Source: Zygaena filipendulae
Taxonomy: Eukaryota > Arthropoda > Insecta > Lepidoptera > Zygaenidae
Direction: 5' to 3'
DNA length: 64,000 nucleotides
NCBI GenBank assembly: GCA_907165275.2
Contig: OU015662.1
Span: 1,805,501 to 1,869,500, forward strand
A program made the position numbers and the translations under genes. Below are positions 1 through 10,700 of the stretch, piece after piece. Below the pieces are notes generated by a model. It did no database searches. It had not been told where the DNA came from and saw nothing but the letters and a program-made list of their open reading frames with translations. Positions within the stretch are counted from its first letter, which is position 1. Each line of letters begins with the position of its first letter.

Positions 1-1010
1 ATACCAATAGTAGCCCTGTAATATATGTTTTCTGCAACATTACTTGCTATCCCCAAAGAGCACCATTTCCATAGATCTCTAGATGGATTTCCAGAGATTT
101 CCAGAGGGTCATTGAGATCTTCTCTTGGCAAGTAATGCAGTAATCTCCAGCCCTGTAGCACAGCTCCACGCCACGCCTGTCCAGCACCAACACATAAAGA
201 TATTGCTTCTTGGAATTTTCCACAACGAACCTCAGTAAAAATTCTTTTGCACAAATCACTATCTTCTTGCTGGTCATCAGAGTGGATAGTTTTATTTTGA
301 CGCCTCGGTGCATCTGGATCTATACAAGTAACCATTGCTTTATTACTATCCTTGTTAAACAAGCTTGACCCAATTAATAAATGGTGAAGTGTGTTTCCCC
401 AATGTATATTGTTTGAAATCACTGGCGCAGATGTTTTAGTAGCTTCCTCTTGGTAAGCTGCTGTAGCCTCTAACCAGTCTACTAATAGCTGCAGGAGTCG
501 CAACTCAGAATCACTACAAAACAAAGCACTGACTAACGTCTGCTGAGACAGAGTTGGTTCAGTAAGCAAACTGTCTAAGGAATCTGGAGTTTCTGTCATA
601 GAATCCGCATATAAGCAATGTATCAGTTTCCAAGTGTTCGCTTCTTCAGCCAGCCAGTAATTATTCACGTTATATCTGTTCCATGGCTCTACTAGTTCCA
701 GTGAATCACAACATACCTGACCTAACCTCGCTAACGTGTCTAGAACGGTGCTGGGCCGGCTGGCTTGGATTATTTCAAAAAAAGCCCCGTTCAAGCCATC
801 ACCCGCATTTTCCGAATTAGATATTACAACCGAAGATTCGTCTAAAACTTGTCGCAAACTCGTATCGTTGAGCGTTTTGAAAATAGATGTTTCATTCAAT
901 ATCGGCGAAAGGTTGAGAGTGTCGTCCCTTTGTAATAATTGTCTAGTTCGTCTGTTCTTGAGAGGAGTGTGTTGTGATGAATGTAACTGAACACTTCTTT
1001 CAAAATTCAT
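1..1010 (-). CDS. Nup107: Nuclear pore complex protein Nup107 (5' part, continues past the left edge)
   Basis: Seen: one uninterrupted frame of 336 codons from the ATG at 1010-1008 to the window edge; there is no stop because the gene continues to the left. The middle has HWGNTLHHLL and IDPDAPRRQ, and from about residue 276 AGQAWRGAVLQGWRL followed by an acidic/aromatic stretch ending near LWKWCSLGIA. Known: these blocks match the helical Nup107/Nup84 family, where the (C/A)GQ.WR.A.L.GW block lies in the long alpha-helical solenoid. Nup107 is part of the Y-complex (Nup107-160 complex) that scaffolds the nuclear pore and binds Nup133. The N-terminus is basic and Ser/Thr-rich, as expected for a region phosphorylated in mitosis (inference). 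No intron is visible in the first kilobase. The start is the only ATG ahead of the conserved region. Confidence 0.9.
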   Translation of the reverse strand, partial: MNFERSVQLHSSQHTPLKNRRTRQLLQRDDTLNLSPILNETSIFKTLNDTSLRQVLDESSVVISNSENAGDGLNGAFFEIIQASRPSTVLDTLARLGQVCCDSLELVEPWNRYNVNNYWLAEEANTWKLIHCLYADSMTETPDSLDSLLTEPTLSQQTLVSALFCSDSELRLLQLLVDWLEATAAYQEEATKTSAPVISNNIHWGNTLHHLLIGSSLFNKDSNKAMVTCIDPDAPRRQNKTIHSDDQQEDSDLCKRIFTEVRCGKFQEAISLCVGAGQAWRGAVLQGWRLLHYLPREDLNDPLEISGNPSRDLWKWCSLGIASNVAENIYYRATIG

Positions 1011-2812
1011 TTTTTCTCGATGTAACTACTCGATTTACTCGTTAGCAAACGATTTTGTTTAATTTAGAAAAAAATACCGACAATTTTTGTACAAGCACTT
1101 GCTTTTTTTAATTTACCCCAATGGGGAAGGCAAAAGAAGCTAAGTCCACACAGCCATTTCAGTAGTATTTTTCTTCTGAAGTAATTTACATCGCAATGCA
1201 TTGGTGAGATGCATTTCGATGCTTTACTGGAACTTTTGGCAGCAACTCTTCACAGTTGAACTTTAATAGGACGCTCTGTGGGAAGTTGTATAGTAAAACG
1301 ACAACCTCCATTTAATTTTATTTTACTGTTTCCACACAATGTTCATCAATAATGGACCACTATTATGCAAAAACCACCACATTCACACAATATTAATCAC
1401 GATAAACTTATTTTGCAAAAAATCACGCCAAAAGCTCTCTTTTATCTTTTTATAAACTAAAAAAATATGAGGGAAAGTGAAAAATAATTGCTAAATATGT
1501 AGGCAGTATGTAGGTACCTAATTTGATGGTTTTAATTTATCAATTTATAAAATATGTTTAGTGATCATATTTTTTTTAACCGACTAATAGCAACACTGCG
1601 GCTTTGTAAAAATTTTTGAAAAAACTTTATACCTACCTAGGTGAGTGCAGAAAGCATTTTAAAATAGTATCTCTAAGTAGTTTGTGGTAACCATTGCTTG
1701 GTGAGTTTTCCCATTTTTTTTTTATTTTTCACACCGAATTTTCTCTTTTCCACTCCCGCCACCTAGCAGCTCCCTAATCCCCTCTTGGTCCGCCCCCGCC
1801 ACCCTCTCTATCTCATTTCCTTCCCCTCCTACTTCCTAGTCCGTTGTCGGTCGTCGTTGCGTGTGAAAGGTAAGTTAAATAAATATTTATTAAAACAATT
1901 TCGATGAATAAATGATTTTAAATTTACACAGAAATGTACCTTTTGAAGTTTGAACTAGTATATACGGTTATAACTACCTAAGTATGTAATGTAGTACTTT
2001 CAACTTTGTATGTTTTATGACATAGGTATTATGTACCTATGTACCTATTGAGTTCACTTTAGTTTAAATGTTAAATTTTGATTTGATGAATTGCCTAATT
2101 CAGTCTATTTCATTCATTTCATAATAGCTATTCTAAAAATGCATAGGTTGGCATTGCAACATAAAACCTAGATGAATGTAAAATACAAATATAGGTAGGA
2201 AAAGTGCTAGTCAAAAAAACCATGATATTATTTTCTCATAAGGTTTCTGTAAGTTTTAATAACTTGCTTGAGTTAGATATACATATAAACACAAACCTTA
2301 AAATAAAGTTATGGTAAGTATATTATTTACTAAGTAAATATTCAAGTAAAAATATACATAGGTACATAAACCTCATAATAAAATGGTAACTAGGTAATAT
2401 TTACTCAGGCCTTTCACCGCCATCCCCCTAATAACTCGATCTACGAAAGACATGCTCCTGGCGCCAGACACGTAATATTCCGTTACAAACTGCACTTTAT
2501 TTAATAAAGTACTTAGATTACATGTACCTATTTATAGTAGGCACACAGTCCTTGTAGTTTTATATTAATTATATTTAAATATCAATTATAAGCATTCCCA
2601 ACGCTAGAAGAAAACATGCCTAAAATATGTGGCGCTGGAGGCAAGTTAAGGCTACCAAAACATGTCGGTGTAAAGGTTAAATATTGAACTGGAAACTATA
2701 ATCTAGCATTTTTATTACGTCTTTGTTTTTATTGACTAGTTTTAAGGCAAGTTCAGTGTTTCCATTCCACATTCTAACTTTTATTTCTTAATATCTGGAA
2801 CATGAAAATCAA
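1011..2812. other. Intergenic DNA upstream of Nup107
   Basis: No convincing gene. About 100 bases above the Nup107 ATG there is a short dispersed repeat (1111-1176) also found above the LIM gene. A C/T-rich tract around 1745-1848 ends in an AG, is followed by 22 bases and then a good donor (AAG/GTAAGT at 1870), so a small non-coding exon is possible. The piece 2405-2480 resembles 15597-15680 (shared TTTCACCGCCATCCCC and GACGTGCTCCTGGCGCC-like blocks), so it is a fragment of a dispersed repeat. Confidence 0.5.
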
Positions 2813-3009
2813 ATGGTCGAATCTCAACATCCAACCAAACTACTTTTTAATGCTAAAATACTATAATATTTATTATTTTAGTGTGAAAAGTTGTTTTAAA
2901 AAAATAGTTTTAATGTTAAAGATCATAACATACTTTTTAACACTAAAATACTATAATATTTAGTAAATACTATGATATTTAGTTTAGTCGGATGGTGAGA
3001 TCCGACCAT
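2813..3009. mobile_element. Short inverted-repeat element (MITE-like)
   Basis: The ends are inverted repeats of about 30 bases with a few mismatches: ATGGTCGAATCTCAACATCC at the left against the complement of the block ending GGATGGTGAGATCCGACCAT at the right. The interior is AT-rich and itself repeats a TACTTTTTAA..CTAAAATACTATAATATTTA block. No coding capacity. Confidence 0.65.
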
Positions 3010-3314
3010 ATGCTTGCATGTCCAGATAATATTTATACCTATTGAACCTTTAAAAAACTATTTACTGAATGACATAGTCTTCATAGTCAATCATAGTGGT
3101 TTTACCATCTAAACGAATGAATAAGCCAGATTAAGATATCTTACCAATTTGTTTTTTAATAAAACACTTTTATATGTAGGTGCCTACTAAGAAAAAACAA
3201 TTTTTATGAAACTTTAATTTTGCCTGTCTATTTTGAGTTTTGTGCACTTATCTAAGTTTACACCAACTCATAAAATATCTATTATTTATAAAAATACTGT
3301 CATAATATTATTAA

Positions 3315-3600
3315 CTAGCTGCTCCCTGCGGTTTCACCCGCGTGAGTTACGGAATTCCCGCAGGAACAATTTTTTCGAAAATGTAAGTACTTTTTATAAC
3401 ACCAGCTATCTGCCAGTGAAAGTCCCGTTAAAATCGATCCAGCCGTTACAGAGATTAGCTGGAACAAACAGACAAAAAAACTTAAAAATTATTTTTTATG
3501 TAAGTACCGTATATACTTTCATTACGCATTTACTGAAAATCTGTAATTATGTATTAGATAAAGATGTATAGATAAATAGGTAATAAACTTTAAAAATAAT
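3315..3600 (-). mobile_element. Helitron-like non-autonomous element, minus orientation
   Basis: Begins with CTAGCTGCTCCCTGCGG followed by TTTCACCCGCG, the complement of the hairpin-plus-CTAG 3' end shared by many copies in this window. The 5' side is degenerate, so the far end is approximate. Confidence 0.55.
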
Positions 3601-3943
3601 AGGAGTTAGTGTTGTGCGCAAGATGACGTTTTTGTAACGCTATTTATTTATAGCACGCTATTTTTGTCCAACGTTAGAATAATAATTTTTCTAGGCACCT
3701 ACCTTCTCCCTGATTGTGGTTAAAGAGAAAACCCGAACATTTATTTTGCTATGTGAAACTAAAATTTTTACCTTGTTCCCTTGACGAAAGGACAGGAGTT
3801 TTGAAATGATTTCTTTAAATTGATGATAGGTAAAGTTACCTTTAAGTAATACTTACCTACATTTATTTGTTGACAAAATGAAAGCTATACGTACATTGCT
3901 ATCTAATTTGTTTTTTATTAAGTATATCATTTATTATAATTTA

Positions 3944-4350
3944 CTAGTTGTCCCCCGCTGTTTCACCGGTGGTAATTTCGGAGTTCCCGCGGGAATTCCG
4001 GGATAAACTGTACGCATTAATTCCGTTGTGTAGTTTACGTAAACGTACAGACGGCAAGGAGCGACATATTACAGAGATCAAGACACGCGGCAGCGTGTCA
4101 AGCCAAGTTCAAGCAAAGGAGCTGGCTAGCCAGCGCCGAGTGTAATATTACACGAACCACTTGGTGCCACTTTTTACCCTTCTATAACTCAAAACGTCTT
4201 TAACGTAAACACATAAAACTACGTGTGTTTAATTATATCCATAAGGACATGTAGAAGCCCAAATTTCATGAAGCTAGCTCAAACGGTTATAAAGATATGA
4301 AAGTCAAAAAGTCGTATATTTTAGCACTGACTGACTGACTGACTGACATA
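3944..4350 (-). mobile_element. Helitron-like element, minus orientation, diverged
   Basis: Starts CTAGTTGTCCCCCGCTG then TTTCACCGG and a GTTCCCGCGGGAATTCCGGG block, the complement of the family 3' end. It runs into a (TGAC)n microsatellite at 4325-4348. The internal part differs from the short copies, so this may be a longer subfamily; the right boundary is uncertain. Confidence 0.5.
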
Positions 4351-4565
4351 TAATACCTAAATCTACCCTACTTCCAGACGACCTAGAAAAATGAAATTTG
4401 AAATCCAGCTCGGTAATTGTGTGTAAGCATAGGAAAAAATCTAAAAATAAAAAAAAGTCAAAAAATAAGTGGTGTCCCCATGCAAAAAACTTGTATATGC
4501 GCTAAACAACCGGCCAACGGTGTATTGTTTAGCGCGTATTTTTTTATATTCCTTACAAAAAGTAA

Positions 4566-4970
4566 TGATATCCCACCAAAAACATAAACGTAAAAAAGGA
4601 GAGCCAAGTTCAATACAAAAATTATGCTTGGCTGTGGGTTTCGCCGCAAAAAGAATGGAGATCTAAATGAGTGCCAAGTTATTTAAAAATGTGAGATCTT
4701 AAAGTAGGTTAGATTTGACTTGGCCAGTTTTCATTACATCAATCATTTTATAAAGTTATTAAACATACACATATATATATTTTTTAATTCTGATAAAAAC
4801 TGACTAAGTCAAATCTAAACTACTTTAAGATCTCACATTTTTAAATAACTTGGCACTCATTTAGATCTCCATTCTTTTTGCGGCGAAACCCACAGCCAAG
4901 CATAATTTTTGTATTGAACTTGGCTCTCCTTTTTTACATTATGTTTTTAGTGGGATACCTATATCATCAA
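4566..4970. mobile_element. Long foldback element with near-identical arms
   Basis: Positions about 4570-4735 are repeated as the reverse complement at about 4797-4965. In the inner 145 bases I see only one or two mismatches; the loop is about 60 AT-rich bases. Both arms carry the block GGAGAGCCAAGTTCAATAC. No coding signal. Either a foldback/MITE or a recently duplicated inverted segment. Confidence 0.8.
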
Positions 4971-6022
4971 CTGTATAAATTATACTGCTCTTATAAGACC
5001 CAAGAAACTGTTTACAAACGGTAGGCAGCCTAGACATAGAGTGGGTAGCCGGTAGGCTTAAGGATGTAGTAGGTAATTAATTTATAACATTTCTGTATAA
5101 ATCTAAAACATATTTTTGAGTTCTAAAGTTTTTATACTTCTTCCAACTTTATATTGACATTCGTAATTCGTGACGTAATTTTTTTTGTAAGTCATCTAAC
5201 TGTCAATCAGTTTGAGATTAGTAGGTACCTACCGAGGTGCTGTATTTAGAAGGAATTGCATTCTGATTTCAGTTCTTTGCAAAAATAGTTTTAATTTGTC
5301 GATTGTTTCTCTTATTATAGAAACAAGGGGTTACTGAGATGTGGATTGAAAGAACTCACAATTTCACACTTTTCTTCAAAAGTAATATACAAGACCAACA
5401 TGTTACACTTCAAAGGTAAGGATTTTGACTATTTTCACTTTTATTTCGTTAATAACTTTCTTACGATATTATTCTTCATTTAAATATTACCTACTCAATA
5501 CATATCCATAAGTATGTGTTGGTAGTTTCATATTAAAAAAAATCTATTAAATGATAATACCTACCTACTTGAACCAATTTTAATATTAGCTTACATATAA
5601 TAATAAGCAGTTAAAAAGAAATAGTGAATATTTGCATTTATAATATTATTATACTACAGGCACAGAAAATTAATTATTATGGATACAAAAACAAATGATA
5701 ATGGTAGGTAGGTACTTACCTACTTATGGTTAGTAAGTTACCTACTAAAAGTATTAATAAATAGGTAAATGCAGATAGATAAGTATAAGTACCTTGGATT
5801 TCAGTTATTAAGACTTGGAATTTATTAGCTAGGTAGGAATAATAGGAGTAAGTCATGATCCAATAAAAATTACACCAATTGACCAAGAGGTCATTTGTTT
5901 TTTAATTACATAATATCAATTTAATTGGCCTCTACTTATTTACATTATGTGTTTTTATTTTTATTCATCCATCTATTGATTTTAGAGAATAAGTAGGTAC
6001 AAAATAGTGTAATCATTTTAAT
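4971..6022. other. Intergenic AT-rich DNA
   Basis: No gene recognised. A stretch 5320-5415 is flanked by an acceptor-like TTCTCTTATTATAG and a donor-like CAAAG/GTAAGG, so it could be a non-coding exon. Many dispersed GGTA/TACC tetranucleotides, for example around 5707-5745. Confidence 0.4.
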
Positions 6023-6264
6023 GCCTGCACTACATTATCGCCGATAAGTGATGATCGTGCGATCGTGTGATCGGCGATAATGTGGACACCTCAACGCGAT
6101 CACAGGCGATTCCCTTTGATGCGTGCCCTAAAACCGACAATTTACGCCTCACGGGTCGCAGGCGATCATAGACAGACGATGATCGGCGAGTACAGCCGAG
6201 TATGCCCTCTACACTATCGTGCTCGCGCATAATCGTCTGTACTCGGCGATAATGTAGTGGAGCC
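6023..6264. mobile_element. MITE with inverted ends, GC-rich for its surroundings
   Basis: The ends share CCTGCACTACATTATCGCCG (left) and the complement of CGGCGATAATGTAGTGGAGC (right). A further copy of the terminal motif lies inside (GATCGGCGATAATGTGGACA). About 242 bp, no coding capacity. Confidence 0.75.
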
Positions 6265-7478
6265 ATAAATAGCTGTTGTTGGACACAACGTGAAGGACTA
6301 TAACTACTAAAGTTTTTAGTTCTACTTTTATATCCATAAATTTTAATCTATTTTATTTCGTTCGGATAAATTTTTAAAGTAAATTCTGTATCTGGTTTTT
6401 TTAACATCTATGACAAGTACTGAGTAAAATGGAACGTTTTCGGAAACAAAGTTCAGCAACGCGCAACGGTACGGTCCAAACAAGGTTGAATGATGTCAGC
6501 AAAAAAAATAATACTCTGGATGTCAGTTAAATACCGAACGAACGACTGCTTTAATATAATAAAATTAATATAGTAGATTCATTCATTCAATTTAGGATAG
6601 GTACTATTTTTTACCTTAGGGATGACGTTTTTAAATATATTGCGTCGACAGGAACGCAGCGCGTTGTGCAAACCGGAAATGTCGTACTTTTAAATAAACA
6701 TAACCCTTCCATAACCCTAAAATTCAAATTTGTTATCAAGACTTTATTAATGTGTTTTTAATATTTTAAATACATTGTATAATTAATAAAATCGTTAAAT
6801 CACTATCAAAATAAAGGTGAAAGTATTAAATGAACTGATTGTAGCGTGGGCCGTGGCGACAAACTAGCCATAATGATCGTTTATGTTCTTATTATCAATA
6901 TGTAAAACACCATTCTAAAACATTTTATCATTGTATATAATAAATTAATAATTCAAAAAAAAGCATGTCATAGCATTAATTTAGTCAAATTTGTGTAAAT
7001 TTTCTAATAAGAAACATAATTTGACTTTACCGCGCAAGTACTAAACTCAAGGACGAGCAGTAGCCATCTCTTTTTCACAAGTGACTCTTTGTACGCGGAT
7101 TGTGGCGTACGTTTCGTCGTAGAATTGTGCTAAAAAATTGGTGTTTTCAGCCGTATTCCGCCATTATAATTTTAAACGACATTAATATAACTTACGTTGT
7201 GGGTATAGCTTAAACAATCATAATTACTGTACGGTTTATATTTCGCGGCGGTGTTTTGTATGTGTCTCATTTCCTGTTTCGTATCGGCTGCAGAAAGAAA
7301 CAATCAACTGGAGCTAGCTAGCACACTTTTTTCGTTATCACGTGGGTCAAATTTCGGTTTATTATGTTCTTCGCAATGAATTTCGATCGTTTGCTATAAG
7401 TGTTGTGCCGACAAAAGAACCGCCCTATAAATATATCAAGTAAACCGTTAACAGTACATCGTATCGTGTTGTTTTCAG
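6265..7478. other. Upstream region of the KANSL1-type gene
   Basis: No open reading frame of note. A strong 3' splice site (GTGTTGTTTTCAG, ending at 7478) suggests that the first coding exon is preceded by at least one 5' untranslated exon further left. Confidence 0.4.
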
Positions 7479-7552
7479 GACCGCGGCGGGCCGCTTTCAT
7501 TTTGCCCCTATTGGATTGCGGTGGAACCGGCGGGAGATTGATAGGGTAAACA

Positions 7553-7679
7553 ATGACTGTGGTGGATGAAAATTTTTTAGTGTCGTTTAGTGTGATGAAA
7601 GTGTTGTGAAAGTGATACATCTGGCGGTAATATATATTACATAAGGGCCGTTATGGTCGGAGCCGGGAGCCCGCGCTGA
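7553..7679 (+). promoter_or_regulatory. Two short upstream ORFs in the 5' leader of the KANSL1-type gene
   Basis: An ATG at 7553 opens an 18-codon frame ending with TGA at 7607-7609. A second ATG at 7653 opens an 8-codon frame ending with TGA at 7677-7679. Both close before the main start at 7720, provided the exon really begins at the acceptor at 7478. uORFs of this kind often lower translation of the main frame (inference). Confidence 0.4.
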
Positions 7680-7719
7680 CGCGTCGGGTGCCGGCGTCCG
7701 CTCGGGCCCGGTGCGGGTC

Positions 7720-10700
7720 ATGGCCCCGGCGCTCACGTTCACCACCGAGGAACTGCGAGCCCACAAAAACGACGCGGTCGTCCAGACCGAGAAACCACCA
7801 CCCCTCAACAGACGGGCGCTTACGTCCGTCGATAACCTCGCGACACACATGGAGGAGGACGATATGGGGCTCCAACACCAACCCAATCTGGCCAAAGACT
7901 CGCAGGAAATGGAGCAGATCCTGGTCGATCTGGGCAATAGTGACATTGTGCAATCTGACCTTCTTCAGGCCATAAAAACATTTGAAAGCGGTGGGGACAC
8001 ACTCTCAACAGGTGATGCTGATGCCATTTTCCCTTTGCCCGGTTTTGATTTGGCTGATACAGTAGACTCTGAGGGTGATGCTCCAGAGGACAAGATAAAG
8101 TTAGTACAGGCACGCCAAGAGAGAAGATGTTTGTTTCTGCAAAGACGATTGAGGATATTACAGGCCAAGGCTATTGGTAAACGAATTTCAGAGGAAGCTG
8201 CTCAAACTTTCGAGAAATGCACACGGGGGGCCCGTAAGGATGGCGGTGGTAGGCCGATGGGTGTGAAGGCGCTGTTGAAGAGAATTGAGACAACTGCAGC
8301 CTTGCAAGCTAGTGCTGCATCCCGTTCTGTGGCTGGACCAAAGTATTACAGGGCTGGCACATCAAAAGGAGATGCATCTCGTTCAGCTTCTATTGGAATA
8401 CAGTCTGGAACCCTGGCTGGGTTGGATGATACTGCTGGTGCTTTGAGATCACATTTGTCAATGGTAAAACATGAGCTGGACTCAGATGCAACAGCTTCTT
8501 CCTCAGGGGCTGAGAGCAATGATGAGGCTATAACATACAACAACCCACATCAACAGCATATGGCTCTGTAAGTATTTTCACCTAATTCATTAAAAATGCA
8601 TGCAATGCATATAAATGTTATAGGTTAACATACATTTTTCCTATTTCTATATTATCTTGATAAACATATTTTAACTGTAGTACAAAAAATCACATACAGT
8701 GTCAATGACCCTATTAATTTTTACCGCATGTGTAAGGTTATCTATGTCCAGTTTGTTAGTTTATAAAATAAATGGGCTGTGTGAATTAGCATTATTTTGA
8801 ATTTATTTTATTAGAATTCAATTCTTTTTATGTAACTAAGTGTTGCATCATATTTACAGCATGTATGATGCAATAGAAAATTAGGATGCATAGAATAGAT
8901 CCATGTATTGTGATCTATTTGTTCATGAAATAATATAAAAATATAATTATTTTTATCATTGCTTTATATAAAAGTTACATTTTTCATACTAACAATGTGT
9001 AAATCATAATGAGTTCATCATCAAATATTTTCTCTATTATTCTTTTAGCTTAAGCGGGCCAGTGCATAATCCCCATTGTAGTTTAATTTAATAATACTAC
9101 TAGGTACTCCTGCAAGTTTGATTTATAATCAAAATGCTAATCATGCTCTATTTTTTTATTAGAATTTCAGTAGTATGGATAAAGTGTTCTTAATGAATGC
9201 TTTATGCATTACCTACTTAAAACCCAAGAGGACAAAAGGTGTGAACTATGGCCTTAAGTGTTAGTTTGATTAATGCACTGGCACACTAGGTGAATTTGAG
9301 GTATAATAAAAAAAAAACTAGACAGATATCCAGATTTTACCAGACAGGGATGGTTATGGTTTTGAAGTCATCTGAATCCTACACTTTTATTAGAACTATG
9401 CCTCCAAAGTCTTTAAGCAGAGTAGGTATGTGTGCATGTGCATGAAAAAATCAATCCATACAGCTGTTTCCCACAGTTTCCACTATGTGAAATTCTTTCT
9501 TTAAACTATCAACTGGTGGGGGGTTTTAGTTTTGAATCCATTTTGAGTTACCTAGAACAAATCTTTTAGAGCAATATCTGCAAATAAATGATTATTATTG
9601 TTATTATACTAATTATATGGATGGTTTGGTGGTTGTTTCACACTAATATTAAACATTATTTTGTGTGCTAATTTAAACTATTTTGTGTGTTGTGTATTGT
9701 AGACAATATAAAATTCAAAAAAATTCAAAATTCAAAAGCTATTTACTACTTAGGATTGGTTACAATCACATGCAATCGCCAGCAGGTTCTTAGAACTATA
9801 AATTACCGTCAGTTCAGAATACATCCTCTGCTGAGAAGAACTGACAAGAAACTCAGCAGTGCTGTCTTTTAATGATCATACTTATAAACTAGGAGAACAA
9901 AAAATAGTAATTGGATAGAGCAATTCATTCCCAAACGTCTGTATCATTTAAATAGTCTACTACACTATAATATGCTTTATCACATAATCTGTGTTTAATA
10001 AGTGTCTTGAATTTATTAATTGACAAATTAATTTCATCCTTTGGGAGTTTGTTGTAAAAGCGTATACATTGTCCTTTAAATGACTTAGAAATTTTATGGA
10101 GCCTAGTCTTAGGCACAGCAAGTTTATCTTTATTTCTTAAATTTAGATTATGTAAGTCACTGTTTTTCTTAAAGTTGCGCGTCCTTGTGCCAGGTTCTTC
10201 CTGCCTCTACTACCATATCATCCTCCCATCGCCTGTATGGTTTTCCTCTTATCCTTTTTCCGTCCCTTGGATACTAGGTAGTAATCATCTTGCTCCATTT
10301 ATCTGGACCCCTCATTATCAGTAGTTTGTTAATGTTAAGTTAATAATTTCCAGGGAGAAGCGCGCGCTGTGGACTTGGCAGCGGGAGCGCGCCTCCATCG
10401 CGTCACGGTGGTCTTGGCTCCAAGCGCAGGTGCAAGAGCTGGAGTACAAGATACGCCAACACACTGAATTGCATAAACAGGCAAGTTTATATAAATTTAG
10501 CAGTTTCCATGGTTTCACTCGTGTGAGTTTCAGGATTCTCTCAGAAGCTCTGGGATTAAAATCATATCAAATGTCTACCTACAAAATTTCAGTTTGCAAA
10601 GTACCATGTAAAAGGATACAAACATACAAACTTTAATCTCTTTATGGGTAGAATTTCTCCCTTTATTCCTGGATGGCTTATGCTATAAAAAGAACCTTTG

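Noticed and set aside
4325..4348. (TGAC)n array as a possible CRISPR-like or regulatory repeat
   Set aside because: A four-base microsatellite with no spacers, at the edge of a Helitron-like copy.
7587..8168. Minus-strand frames of 67-119 codons
   Set aside because: Antisense shadows of KANSL1 exon 1.
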